This document shows, one piece after another, positions 30,396-38,840 of a stretch of 61,159 nucleotides of DNA. Each line of letters begins with the position of its first letter. The stretch's first letter is position 1. The notes under the pieces were generated by a model. The model was not told where the DNA came from and ran no database searches. It was given only the letters and a program-made list of their open reading frames with translations. The DNA is from JBFMAI01 sp964462635 (GTDB lineage Bacteria; Planctomycetota; Phycisphaerae; UBA1845; Fen-1342), in the NCBI GenBank assembly GCA_964462635.1, contig CAYWYJ010000006.1, positions 1-61,159 on the forward strand, given 5' to 3'. Position numbers and translations under genes: made by a program.

Positions 30396-33044
30396 TCACA
30401 TGTGCGGCACGACGCGCCCGCGGGCGTCGGTGCAGGTGATCTCCACCTGGTCCAGACTGAAGTTGGGGTCGGGGCGGATCGAGACGCTGCGCCGGTATTT
30501 GGTCTCCAATTCGTGAATCAGCGCCCGCTTGCGGTTCTGGAGCAGGTAGGACACTTCCGGGGACACGGCCACCTCCACCATGCGGATGTGCTCGCGCGTG
30601 ACGGCGAGCTGGAGCAGCCGCATCACGTCGAGCACGACCGACTCGGTGGTCTTGACCAGCCCGGTGCCGCGGCAATGGCGGCAGTCGCGGTAGATGCTGC
30701 GGGTCAGGCTGGCCCGCTGGCGTTGCCGGGTCATCTCGATCAGCCCGAACGAGCTGGTGCGGAGCACCTTGGCCCGCTCCTTGTGCTTCTTCAGGTTCTC
30801 GATCAGCCGCCGCTCGATGTCGCGGCGGTGCGACTCCAGCCGCATGTCGATGAAGTCGCACACGATCACCCCGCCCAGGTCGCGCAGGCGCAGTTGCCGC
30901 GGGATCTCGTCGGCCGCCTCGCAGTTGATCTTGTACGCCGTGGCCTCCGCGTCGTCCTCGGTGCGGAAACGCCCGCTGTTCACGTCGATGGCCACCATGG
31001 CCTCGGTCTGATCGATGACCAGCGAACCCCCGCTCTTCAGGGGCACGTGCCGCGAGTGCAGCCGCTCCAGCTCCGCCTCGATCTTGTACTTGTGGAAGAT
31101 CGGCTCCGGGTCGGTGTAGATCACGACCAGGTCCTGCGAGCGCGGGCTGAAAATCGACAGGAACTCCCGCGCCCGCCCCGCGACGTCGGCGTCATCGACG
31201 ACGATGCGCTCGATGTCGTTGGTGAACACGTCGCGGATGGTGCGAATCACCAGGTCCGACTCGCGGTACAGCTCCGCCGGGGCCGGCTCGTGCTGGATCC
31301 GCTTCTCCACCGCCCGCCACAGCCGCGTCAGGTACGACAGGTCGTTCTGGAGTTCGCGTTTGGTGCGGTCCAGGGCGGCGGTCCGGGCGATGAAGCCCAT
31401 GCCCTCGGGCAGCTCGAGCTCGGCCAGCACGTCGCGGAGCTTGTCGCGCGAGGTGTCGTCCTCGATCCGCCGCGACACCCCCAGGCGGCGCATCCCGGGC
31501 ATCATCACGAGGAAGCGGCCGGGGATGCTGAGATAAGTGGACAGGGTCGGGCCCTTGGTGCCAATGCCCTCTTTCGTGACTTGGACGAGCACCTGCTGGC
31601 CGCGCCGCAGGCAGCGCTGAATGGGCGGTCGGTTCCGCCGGGGCATCTTGCGCCCGACGTTCTCGGTCTGGGCGCCGCCGTCGGGGAAATACTGCGGGTG
31701 CAGGTCGGAAATGTGGAGGAAGCCGTTCTTGCCCTGCCCGAAGTCCACGAAGGCCGCCTGAATGCTGGGCTCGACGTTGGTGACCACGCCCTTGTAAATG
31801 TTGCCGACGTGGTTCTCGGCCGCGGCCCGCTCCAGGTAGATCTCCTCGAGCCGGCCGTCACACAGGATCGCGATCCGGCATTCCTCGCGCTGCACGGTGT
31901 TGATGATCATTTCACGCCGGCCGGCGCCGGGCCGGCTCCCCGCCGCGGGCTCGGCTTCCGCCGCCTCGCCCACGACCGCCACCGGCGCCTCGCCGCGGTG
32001 GTTCTCCTCGGTGTCATGGCGTGATCGCCGGCCGCCGCGGCGACGGCGACGCCGGCCTTTCTCTTTCGGCGGCGCGCCGGCCGCGTGCTCCTCGTCGGTG
32101 CGGGCCGGTTCCGCGAGGGTGGTGGCCTCACCCCCGTCATCCCGCAACTCCACGCTGGGAGCGTCCCGTTCGAGCTCGTCTTCGTCGGTTCCGTTGGCGG
32201 ACGCCTCCGCCCGGGCGGCCGCGGCGTCCTCCAGCCACGGCGGCAGCTCCTCTTGCTCCGCCGCCAGGCCCGTCACGCCGTTGTACGCGGCGGTGGGTCC
32301 CTCCTCGCGGGGCGGGGGTTCCGGCAAGTCCTCGCGCCGGGGGCGACGTGTCTCCGGAGTCGGCTGACGCGGCTGACTTGGGGCCGGCGGCGCACCGGCC
32401 GTCTCGCGCCGGCGCTTGCGCCGCAGACGGCGCCGCTGGCTGCGGGACAAGTGGGGCTGACCCGGTTCCGCAGCGCCCGCATCGGTCGGCGGGACCGGCG
32501 CCACGGCCGGGGGAGCCTCGGCAACCTCCGGCTCCGGCTCTGAAGTGGCTTCCATCGGCGTCGCCGGGAGCGACGGCGGCGGCGGAGTCACCGCCGGAGC
32601 GACGGGCGGCGCCGCACTCACGGGCGACCGTTGGGTCGCCGCCGGCACCTCCAGGCTCGGCAGCCGCGTCGGAAAGGGCGGCGGGGCGACGGCGGGGAAG
32701 CGAATGACAATCGTCCCGTCGGCCTCCTTGATCTCCGCTTTGGATTCGCTCGGCCCCACGAGCGTCGCGGTGGTCTCGCCCGGGGCGTCGGTCGGTTTCC
32801 GGTGATCTCCGTCCGTCGTCTTCTTCGGCTTGCGCGCGCCGCGTCGGCGCGGCGCCTTCGCGGATTCGTCCGCGGACACCGCTGGAGCGGACGCGGTCGC
32901 CACGGCTTCGTCGGCGGCCGTCTCGGTGCCGGGCGTGTCGGCCTCGGTCAGTTGGTCCGTCGCCTTGGGCTTTCGCGCTCGCGAGCGACGGCCACGGGGG
33001 GTCTTCTTCGTGCTCTTCTTCGTAACCAAGTTAGTTCCTTTCAT
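30396..33044 (-). CDS. rng: Ribonuclease E/G with long disordered N-terminal extension
   Basis: An 882-residue endoribonuclease for mRNA decay and RNA processing. Residues ~1-375 are low-complexity (Lys/Arg-rich RRKRRRE blocks, Pro/Ala/Glu stretches), unlike the C-terminal tail of E. coli RNase E. The catalytic part then starts MIINTVQREECRIAIL, with an S1 domain (VGNIYKGVVTNVEPSIQAAFVDFG, ~400-470), KEGIGTKGPTLSTYLSIPGR, DNase-like metal Asp in IDVNSGRF (~687) and CDFIDMR (~730), and a zinc-link pair CRHCRGTG (~790). The ATG at 33044 overlaps the previous gene by 14 nt. An in-frame TTG at 33029 sits just past that gene's stop with AAAGGA upstream and may be the true start. Confidence 0.92.
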   Translation of the reverse strand: MKGTNLVTKKSTKKTPRGRRSRARKPKATDQLTEADTPGTETAADEAVATASAPAVSADESAKAPRRRGARKPKKTTDGDHRKPTDAPGETTATLVGPSESKAEIKEADGTIVIRFPAVAPPPFPTRLPSLEVPAATQRSPVSAAPPVAPAVTPPPPSLPATPMEATSEPEPEVAEAPPAVAPVPPTDAGAAEPGQPHLSRSQRRRLRRKRRRETAGAPPAPSQPRQPTPETRRPRREDLPEPPPREEGPTAAYNGVTGLAAEQEELPPWLEDAAAARAEASANGTDEDELERDAPSVELRDDGGEATTLAEPARTDEEHAAGAPPKEKGRRRRRRGGRRSRHDTEENHRGEAPVAVVGEAAEAEPAAGSRPGAGRREMIINTVQREECRIAILCDGRLEEIYLERAAAENHVGNIYKGVVTNVEPSIQAAFVDFGQGKNGFLHISDLHPQYFPDGGAQTENVGRKMPRRNRPPIQRCLRRGQQVLVQVTKEGIGTKGPTLSTYLSIPGRFLVMMPGMRRLGVSRRIEDDTSRDKLRDVLAELELPEGMGFIARTAALDRTKRELQNDLSYLTRLWRAVEKRIQHEPAPAELYRESDLVIRTIRDVFTNDIERIVVDDADVAGRAREFLSIFSPRSQDLVVIYTDPEPIFHKYKIEAELERLHSRHVPLKSGGSLVIDQTEAMVAIDVNSGRFRTEDDAEATAYKINCEAADEIPRQLRLRDLGGVIVCDFIDMRLESHRRDIERRLIENLKKHKERAKVLRTSSFGLIEMTRQRQRASLTRSIYRDCRHCRGTGLVKTTESVVLDVMRLLQLAVTREHIRMVEVAVSPEVSYLLQNRKRALIHELETKYRRSVSIRPDPNFSLDQVEITCTDARGRVVPHM

Positions 33045-33759
33045 CCGCCGCGGGCCCGTAAGCGGGCCCCGTCGGCTCGTGGTCCCATTGGACGCCGGTC
33101 CGCCGCACCCGATGCTGATAGGCGTCGGTGGCCAGGCCCAACTCCGTGAGAATCTCGCTCGGCCGGGCGGTGCGCTGCTGGTGATAGCTCAGCATCAGGC
33201 GCAGACGTCGCCCGTCCACTTCCAAGTTGTCGATGTACGGTCGAATGTCGATACGTCGTCGCGGGCGGTCCGGACCGCAGTCCCGCTCGATGACGAGCTG
33301 GTCACGCTCCAGCAGCCCGCGGGCGGCGGCAGCCAACGCCGCGGAATCCGCCGCGTCGAGCGGCACCTCGAAACACGCCCGCCGGGGCTGCGGCACGCGG
33401 CGCAGCGTGGGGGAAACGACGCGCTCCAGCCGGCTGGCCGCGGGCCACTGCGGCCGCAACGTGTCGTACAGCCCGCGCGGCTCGACCGGCTGAGTCAGCA
33501 GCAGCCAGGCGCATTGGGCGTCGGCCGCGGTGCCCACGCTGCGCGGCGCCGGCAGGCTCAGCCGCGGCTGCGGATTGAACCCGCGCGAGTACACCAGCGG
33601 CCAGCCGGCCCGCACCAGCGCCCGCGCGACCCAGCGGCGTTCGTCGTGGTGTGACAGGAAGCGCAGGTCTCCCGCGACGGTCCAGGTCATGACGACCGCC
33701 GTCCGTTCGGGCGCCGCGCCGCCCGCCTCGGTCGCCGTCCTCGGCCGCTCCGCGACCAT
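33031..33759 (-). CDS. DUF2344 (TIGR03936) radical-SAM-associated protein
   Basis: A 242-residue protein with the DUF2344 signature DLRFLSHHDERRWVARALVRAGWPLVYSRGFNPQPRLSLPAPRSVG over residues ~30-75. In many bacteria this domain follows or is fused to a B12-binding radical SAM protein and neighbours RNase E/G; only the latter neighbour is present here. Its molecular role is not known; tRNA or ribosome-related modification is suspected from context. The ATG at 33759 overlaps the ptsI stop as TGATG, and its own stop lies at the start of the RNase gene, so translation of all three is likely coupled. Confidence 0.87.
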   Translation of the reverse strand: MVAERPRTATEAGGAAPERTAVVMTWTVAGDLRFLSHHDERRWVARALVRAGWPLVYSRGFNPQPRLSLPAPRSVGTAADAQCAWLLLTQPVEPRGLYDTLRPQWPAASRLERVVSPTLRRVPQPRRACFEVPLDAADSAALAAAARGLLERDQLVIERDCGPDRPRRRIDIRPYIDNLEVDGRRLRLMLSYHQQRTARPSEILTELGLATDAYQHRVRRTGVQWDHEPTGPAYGPAADERN

Positions 33760-35510
33760 CAGCCCTCGTCCTCCTCTTCCTCCGGCAGGACGTGCCGATG
33801 CTCGTCACGCAGGAAGTTCAGGATTTGCCGGTCAGCGTCGAAGCGGCTCACCCGCCGGAAGATCATCTCGCAGCGCTCCATCGTGGTCGCGCGAACGAGC
33901 TGCTTGACGGCGGGAATGTCCTTGGGGGCCATGGACAACCGGCGCAGCCCCAGGCCCAACAGGAGCTGGCCGTAGATCGGGGCGCCGCCCATCTCGCCGC
34001 ACAGCGTCACCTCCACCTTGCGGCCGCGCGTGGCCCGCACCACCTGGTGAATGAGGCGTAGCACCGCCGGGTTGTGCGAGCTGAACAGGTGGGCCACCCG
34101 CTCGTTCGCGCGGTCCACCGCCAGCGTGTACTGGGTCAGATCATTGGTCCCGATGCTGAGGAACGCCGCCTCCCGGGCGAAGGCGTTGGCCATCAGGGCG
34201 GCGGCGGGGGTCTCGACCATCATGCCGACCTTGAGGTCGCGTCGATAGGGCACGCCCTCTTCTTCAAGGTCTTCCATCACGTCGGCCAAGGCGGCCTTGG
34301 CCTGCCGCAGCTCCATGACGGTGGTAATCATCGGGAACATGACGCGCACGTCGCCGGCGACGGACGCCCGGAGAATGGCCCGCAGATGGGTCTTGAACAG
34401 ATCCAGGTGCAACAGGCAGTAGCGCACGGAGCGCAAACCGAGCACCGGGTTGTGGTCGCGTTGCGCCCCCATCGCCGGGGTCAGCTTGTCCGCCCCCAGG
34501 TCGATCGTGCGAATGACGAGCGGCCGCCCCTGGGCCGCCTCGGCGGCGGCGCGAAAGGCCTCGTACTGCTGTTCCTCGGTCGGCAGACGCGGGCTGGACA
34601 GGAACAGCAACTCCGTGCGGTACAGGCCGACGCCTTCGGCGCCGAGCGCCAACGCCTCCGGAATGTCCTCGGGGACTTCGATGTTGGCCAGCAATTGGAT
34701 GGGTACGCCGTCCCGCGTGACCGCCGGTTCGTCCCGCAGGCGCAAGAGCCGGTTGGTCAGGCGCGCGTGGCGGCGCTGCAAACCGCGGTAGCGGGCAACG
34801 GTCGGTTCATCGGGCGCGGCCACGACGATGCCGTTGGTCCCGTCGACGATCAGCGTCTCGCCGCCCGACACGTCGGCGGTGATGTCGCTGAGGGCCACGA
34901 CGGCGGGAATGCCCAACATGCGGGCGATGATCGCCATGTGCGACGTCTGTCCGCCGACGTTGATGGCGAAACCGAGAATGTGCCGGCGGTCGAGCGAGAC
35001 GGCCTGCGAGGGCGATACGTCGTTGGCCACGATGATCACGGGCTCGGTCAGCCGCGTCATGTCCTCGCGCGTCCGCCCGAGGATGTGGCGCAGCACCCGT
35101 CGCTCGATGTCCGCCAGATCGCGCACCCGCTCCTTCAGGTACGGGTCGGCCACGTTGCGGAACAGGCGCTGCCGCTCGTTCATGGCCTGTCCGAAGGCGT
35201 AGGCCGCCGAATAGTGCCGCCGTTCGATCAGCTCCACGACGCCCTCGCGCAGCTTGGGGTCGGCGATGAGCTGCTCGTGAAAGGCGAAGATGACGGCGGT
35301 CTTGTCCCCCAGCTTGCGCGCCGCGGCGATGCGCAGTTCGGCCACTTCCTGGCGCGCGGCCTCCAGGGCGGCGTCGAGGTTGCGGACCTGGGCGGCGCGC
35401 TGGGTGGGGTCGATGGTGCGATGCGGAATGCGGTACTCTTCCGTGTCCAGAACGAGCGCCGGTCCGATCGCCACCCCGGGCGAGGCGTTGATGCCTTTTT
35501 TTGTGATCAT
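33759..35510 (-). CDS. ptsI: PTS enzyme I (phosphoenolpyruvate-protein phosphotransferase)
   Basis: A 583-residue cytoplasmic kinase passing phosphate from PEP to HPr. The N-terminal HPr-binding/phospho-His region contains GGQTSHMAIIARMLGIPAVV, with the active His at 191. The PEP-binding barrel contains GVGLYRTELLF, IRTIDLGADK, MFPMITTVMELRQAK, GMMVETPAAALMA, FLSIGTNDLTQYTLAVDR and the catalytic Cys in LCGEMGG. Length is standard. With EIIA and HPr upstream but no sugar permease in the operon, it probably drives a regulatory rather than a transport PTS. Confidence 0.96.
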   Translation of the reverse strand: MITKKGINASPGVAIGPALVLDTEEYRIPHRTIDPTQRAAQVRNLDAALEAARQEVAELRIAAARKLGDKTAVIFAFHEQLIADPKLREGVVELIERRHYSAAYAFGQAMNERQRLFRNVADPYLKERVRDLADIERRVLRHILGRTREDMTRLTEPVIIVANDVSPSQAVSLDRRHILGFAINVGGQTSHMAIIARMLGIPAVVALSDITADVSGGETLIVDGTNGIVVAAPDEPTVARYRGLQRRHARLTNRLLRLRDEPAVTRDGVPIQLLANIEVPEDIPEALALGAEGVGLYRTELLFLSSPRLPTEEQQYEAFRAAAEAAQGRPLVIRTIDLGADKLTPAMGAQRDHNPVLGLRSVRYCLLHLDLFKTHLRAILRASVAGDVRVMFPMITTVMELRQAKAALADVMEDLEEEGVPYRRDLKVGMMVETPAAALMANAFAREAAFLSIGTNDLTQYTLAVDRANERVAHLFSSHNPAVLRLIHQVVRATRGRKVEVTLCGEMGGAPIYGQLLLGLGLRRLSMAPKDIPAVKQLVRATTMERCEMIFRRVSRFDADRQILNFLRDEHRHVLPEEEEDEG

Positions 35511-35634
35511 GGGCCGCGTTTTCCGCGGCGCTCGCGGCCCGCCGCCGTCCGGCGCGACCGCGTTGTGCCGTCATCCTCTTGGGAAGCGGGGGCAGCGCGC
35601 GACCCCACCGGTCACGATCACCGCCCAGCCGCCG

Positions 35635-35955
35635 CTACGTTTCGCCAAATCCGGACTCGACCAGCCCGCACAGGGCCTCGACGAGCTGCTCCGCGTCGTC
35701 GCCGTCGGCCACGACCCGCACCTTGGTGCCCTGGGTGGCCACGAGCATGAGCATCTCCATCGGGCTCCGTCCGTCGGCCGTCCGGTCCGCGCAATGCACG
35801 GTGACGCCGGCCTTGAACCGCTGCGCGATGTCCACGAACTGCATGATGGGGCGGAAGTGCAGCCCCTCCTTGTTCGGAATCACGACCTCACGTTCAACCG
35901 CCACGCGTCCGTCCGTCCCGGCCGCCAAGGTTCCGTCCGCGAGCCGCACGCTCAC
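35635..35955 (-). CDS. HPr-family phosphocarrier protein
   Basis: A 106-residue HPr. The active loop reads NKEGLHFRPIMQFVDIA, with phospho-His at 33 and the conserved Arg two residues later; the usual GLHARP is GLHFRP here. The regulatory segment GRSPMEMLML retains a Ser at the HPr-kinase position. An N-terminal extension of ~20 residues precedes the normal HPr fold. GTG start: its first bases overlap the EIIA stop (GTGA), so the two are translationally coupled. ptsI follows after 124 nt. Confidence 0.92.
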   Translation of the reverse strand: MSVRLADGTLAAGTDGRVAVEREVVIPNKEGLHFRPIMQFVDIAQRFKAGVTVHCADRTADGRSPMEMLMLVATQGTKVRVVADGDDAEQLVEALCGLVESGFGET

Positions 35956-36431
35956 GACACCGGGGCCTTTTCGTCAGCCTCGTTGAGCAAGTCGAAAATC
36001 TTCTCCGTGTCGTCCGCTTGTCGCAGGAACCTGCGAAACTGCTCCTGCTGCAAGTGCCGGAAGATCAGGTCCATCGCCCGCAGGTGCTCCTCCGGCTGCT
36101 CCGACGGGCTGACAATCAGGAATACGCTGTACACGGGCTGGCCGTCGAGCGAGCCGAAGTCGACGCCCCCCGCGCTGCGCCCCACCGCGGCCACGATCCG
36201 CGGCAGCCCATCCACTTTCACATGGGGCACGGCCACGCCCTTGCCGAACCCCGTCGTCCCCCGCGTCCGCTCGCGCGTCACGATCGACCGCACGATGCCC
36301 TCGACCAGACTCTCGTCGATCAACTCCGCCTTCGCCAGGACTTCCACCAATTCGCGGATCACGCCATTGCGGTCGGTCGAACTCAGCTCGGCAACGATCG
36401 ACTTCCGGTCAATCAGATCGAGCAGCTTCAT
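35952..36431 (-). CDS. ptsN: PTS EIIA-type 2 (PtsN/fructose-like) regulatory protein
   Basis: A 159-residue EIIA domain receiving phosphate from HPr. The active site is GVAVPHVKVDGLPRIVAAVGRS, with His70. IFLIV-type strand VYSVFLIVSPSEQPEEHLRAMDLIFRHL is typical of the EIIA-Ntr/fructose fold. It is a stand-alone domain without EIIB or EIIC. Together with the adjacent hpf gene this recalls the hpf-ptsN order of proteobacterial rpoN loci, where PtsN regulates nitrogen and potassium metabolism. GGAGAGTAGG precedes the ATG. The gene symbol is assigned by family and context. Confidence 0.9.
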   Translation of the reverse strand: MKLLDLIDRKSIVAELSSTDRNGVIRELVEVLAKAELIDESLVEGIVRSIVTRERTRGTTGFGKGVAVPHVKVDGLPRIVAAVGRSAGGVDFGSLDGQPVYSVFLIVSPSEQPEEHLRAMDLIFRHLQQEQFRRFLRQADDTEKIFDLLNEADEKAPVS

Positions 36432-36465
36432 GAACCTACTCTCCGAGGGCCGGTCCCATTGACCC

Positions 36466-36795
36466 TTACGCACCGGGGGTCGGACCGGCAGCTCGCGGCG
36501 GGTGCTTGCGGTTGCGGAGCCGTTCCTTGAAACGCCGCAACTGCTCTTCAATCTTGTCGAGCACGAGGTCCACGGCCGCGAACGCGTCCTCGTGCGCTTG
36601 CTGCGCCACAAACGGGGCGGAGCCGGCCGCGTGGACGATCATCTCCACCAGGTGCAGACCGTCTTTGCCCTCGACCACGATCTCGATGGACTGAATGCGG
36701 TCCAGGAAGCGCGGCAGCCGCTCGGCCTTCGTCACGCAATACTCTTTCAGGGCGTCGCTCACGCCCATGTGGCGTCCCGTGACGGAAATCTGCAT
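36466..36795 (-). CDS. hpf: Ribosome hibernation promoting factor (HPF/YfiA family)
   Basis: A 109-residue protein that binds the 30S subunit and silences ribosomes in stationary phase. The fold is read from MQISVTGRHMGVSDALKEYCVTKAERLPRFLDRI and VEMIVHAAGSAPFVAQQAHEDAFAAVDLVLDKIEEQLRRFKERL. It is the short form, lacking the long HPF dimerisation domain. AGGAGCG 7 nt upstream fixes the ATG. It heads a six-gene minus-strand operon (hpf, EIIA, HPr, EI, DUF2344, RNase E/G) and is preceded by a long structured leader. Confidence 0.94.
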   Translation of the reverse strand: MQISVTGRHMGVSDALKEYCVTKAERLPRFLDRIQSIEIVVEGKDGLHLVEMIVHAAGSAPFVAQQAHEDAFAAVDLVLDKIEEQLRRFKERLRNRKHPPRAAGPTPGA

Positions 36796-36873
36796 GGTGC
36801 GCGCTCCTGTTTCGTCCGGTCGGCCGCCGACGGTCGGCGACAATCGGACGGTGAACCGACTGGGCCGGTCCTG

Positions 36874-36920
36874 GGGTGCACACCCTCCCCGCTCCCGGTC
36901 GCGGTCGGAACGCGACCGGG
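36874..36920 (-). promoter_or_regulatory. Two hairpins in the hpf-operon leader
   Basis: CCCGGTCGCG (36894-36903) and CGCGACCGGG (36911-36920) form a perfect 10-bp stem with a 7-nt loop. GGGTG TG CACCC (minus strand, 36875-36886) forms a second short hairpin. Both lie within the ~170-nt leader expected from the promoter at 36972-37001. No U-tract is present, so a simple terminator is unlikely. Confidence 0.5.
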
Positions 36921-36971
36921 TCACACCTGAGGACCACGCCACCGTCTCGGACTTTCCACAACTCACGCGGG

Positions 36972-37001
36972 AATGTAGCCCATGCCCGGCGGCGCCGTCA
37001 A
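36972..37001 (-). promoter_or_regulatory. Promoter of the hpf-PTS-RNase operon
   Basis: On the minus strand, TTGACG (36996-37001) and TACATT (36972-36977) are separated by 18 bp, a good sigma-70-type promoter. Transcription would start near 36965, leaving about 170 nt of leader before hpf. Confidence 0.6.
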
Positions 37002-37111
37002 GGACGCAAGATAACGGACATCGCCTCGCGACCCCGAGGTTGGAACTCAGCCACGGCGAAGAACTTGCCGTCCCCCGCGTGCGAGTCACACCTGGGTGTC
37101 CACGGGCGTCC

Positions 37112-37245
37112 AAATGGGCATTCACGGTTGTGCAACGTGGGAGGGCGAGGCTGTCTCCTGCGGCGACCCTACCGGCCTGCCGAGCCGCGGCCAAACGGGA
37201 AGGCCGCCCTCCCGATTGGCGTTCCACGATCCTGAATGCTCATTT
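37112..37245. mobile_element. Family A MITE-like element, 134-bp form (copy A4)
   Basis: Terminal repeats AAATGGGCATTCA (37112-37124) and TGAATGCTCATTT (37233-37245) enclose GGGAGGGCGAGGCTGTCTCC ... CGCCCTCCCG. Length and layout match the 12.8-kb copy, including the 27-nt segment. It lies in the 626-bp gap between hpf and the LacI-type gene. Confidence 0.8.
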
Positions 37246-37330
37246 AGTCGCCCACGCGTGGCCCGCCGATAAACGCGCTGGAACCGCTCTCTCATGACGC
37301 CCCGTGGCAACGGACATGTGGAGCCGCGAA

Positions 37331-37388
37331 CAGAACCCACCACGCAAGTGGCGGGCCGCGTGGCCCCGCACTGGCGTGCGGGGTTCTG
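37331..37388. repeat. Family B palindromic repeat (copy B2)
   Basis: CAGAACCCACCACGCAAGTG ... CACTGGCGTGCGGGGTTCTG. Its reverse complement matches the copy inside the photolyase gene at about 52 of 56 positions counted by eye. It lies just downstream of the LacI-type gene's stop. Confidence 0.85.
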
Positions 37389-37421
37389 ATAGGCGTTCTT
37401 AGGCAGGATGGTGCCCCGGAT

Positions 37422-38423
37422 TCATCCAAACAGGGCCGTGGATTGCCTGCGAACCAGGGCCGGCGCGACCCACACCTGCTGCGGCGCGTCCTGCCGCTCT
37501 TTCGTCACACGCTGGATTAGTAGCGTCATGGCCCGCCGACCGGTCTCTTCGGCAGCCACGTCGACGGTCGTGATCGCGGGCCGGCAGCGCGTTCCCACCG
37601 GCTCGTTGCCGATGCCCATCAGGCCAATGTCCTTCCCGGGTGCCCGACCGGTTTCCAGGCACAGGGCCAGCAGTTCCACGGCCAACAGGTCGTGGCTGGC
37701 GACGATCGCCCGGATTCCGCCCAGACGCGACCGCACCTCGGCCAACCGGTCGCCGCCAGTGCCCGGCGGCGGGAGATTCACCGTGACGTTGGCCGGATCC
37801 ACGCCGTGGGCCCCACAGATCTCGGCGAACCCCGCGTGGCACAAGCCAGCTCCCGGGGAGCCGGGTTCGTTCACATATAGGACATTCGGTGCGGCGGCCG
37901 GCAGGACGTGACGGCCCGCCAATCGCCCGGCCTCCTGATAATCCGGTCCCAGGACGTCGCCGCGCCCGTCGCTGGCGATGGCGGCATTCACGCACGGCCG
38001 CTCGCCGAGGCTCTCGAGCACGCCGCGCACAAATTCGGCCGGCACAGCCGACGCCATCAGAACACCGTCCACGCGCTCCGCAGCCATCGCCCGCAGGTGA
38101 TCCAGGGCGCGCTCGGCATCGCCCCCCAGTTCGGAGACCTGAACGGCGTAGTGCTGCGGCCGCGCGGCTTCCAGCACGCCGCGCAGATACCCCGCGGCGA
38201 AAGAGCACCGCAGATCGGCCACGACCACGGCCACCGCGTAGCGGCGACCGGTGGCCAGGGACCGGGCGGCGTGGCTCGGCGCGTAGTTGAGCTGCCGACA
38301 CGCCTCCAGCACCCGCTGCTTGGTCTTGGGACTGATGTCCGGGCGATCGTTCAGGGCACGCGAAACCGTCCCCCGCGACAAGCCCGTGTGACGACTGATG
38401 TCTTCGATCGTTACTTTGCTCAT
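37422..38423 (-). CDS. LacI-family transcriptional regulator
   Basis: A 333-residue repressor-type protein. The N-terminal helix-turn-helix is VTIEDISRHTGLSRGTVSRALNDRPDISPKTKQRVLEACRQLNYAPSHAARSL, including the hinge helix (1-57). The periplasmic-binding-like effector domain follows, with VVADLRCSFAAGYLRGVLEAA, RVDGVLMAS, GLMGIGNEPVG and AITTVDVAAEETGRRAMTLLI. Effector and targets are unknown; no sugar gene is immediately adjacent. A promoter with TTGAAC/TAGAAT is visible upstream, leaving an ~85-nt leader. Confidence 0.94.
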   Translation of the reverse strand: MSKVTIEDISRHTGLSRGTVSRALNDRPDISPKTKQRVLEACRQLNYAPSHAARSLATGRRYAVAVVVADLRCSFAAGYLRGVLEAARPQHYAVQVSELGGDAERALDHLRAMAAERVDGVLMASAVPAEFVRGVLESLGERPCVNAAIASDGRGDVLGPDYQEAGRLAGRHVLPAAAPNVLYVNEPGSPGAGLCHAGFAEICGAHGVDPANVTVNLPPPGTGGDRLAEVRSRLGGIRAIVASHDLLAVELLALCLETGRAPGKDIGLMGIGNEPVGTRCRPAITTVDVAAEETGRRAMTLLIQRVTKERQDAPQQVWVAPALVRRQSTALFG

Positions 38424-38508
38424 GGCCCTACCCGCCCGGCTCGGTCCCAGCGCGAAAAGGGATCCTCGCCGCCGTCCCGAATTGAAGCATGCTACCGCAC
38501 CTGATCCT

Positions 38509-38536
38509 ATTCTAGCGTATTCGGCCCAAGGTTCAA
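38509..38536 (-). promoter_or_regulatory. Promoter of the LacI-family regulator gene
   Basis: Minus strand TTGAAC (38531-38536), 16-bp spacer, TAGAAT (38509-38514). The surrounding DNA is AT-richer than average for this window. Confidence 0.5.
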
Positions 38537-38619
38537 ATAAGTTATCGGGATATTCCGGCGGGTGGGTCGGCCGCGTGAGCGAGCACGCCCCAGGCACCTC
38601 AGGGATAAGGCACGTCGGA

Positions 38620-38712
38620 CAGGAGGCCGAGCCTCCCGGCGAGCCGCGGCCAGGCCGTTCCGGCATCTCGGCAACGGCCAACGGGGAGGGCGAGCCTCCC
38701 GGCGAGCCGGTG
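38620..38712. repeat. Family A core copies (A7)
   Basis: AGGAGGCCGAGCCTCCCGGC...GCCGCGGCC and GGGGAGGGCGAGCCTCCCGG...CGAGCCGG: two tandem A-like cores lacking the AAATGGG ends. They occupy the 417-bp gap between the LacI-type gene and the redoxin gene; the rest of the gap holds the LacI promoter. Confidence 0.65.
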
Positions 38713-38840
38713 ATCGGCAGTCCCAGCGCGCCGGAAGCGGCCGACGGGGGGTCATCCACACGCCCGCACATCCCGGGGGACTTCGGCCCGCGCGATGTCG
38801 GTGAACGCGCCTCTGAAGCGGGGGGCTCCAGGGGACGCCA

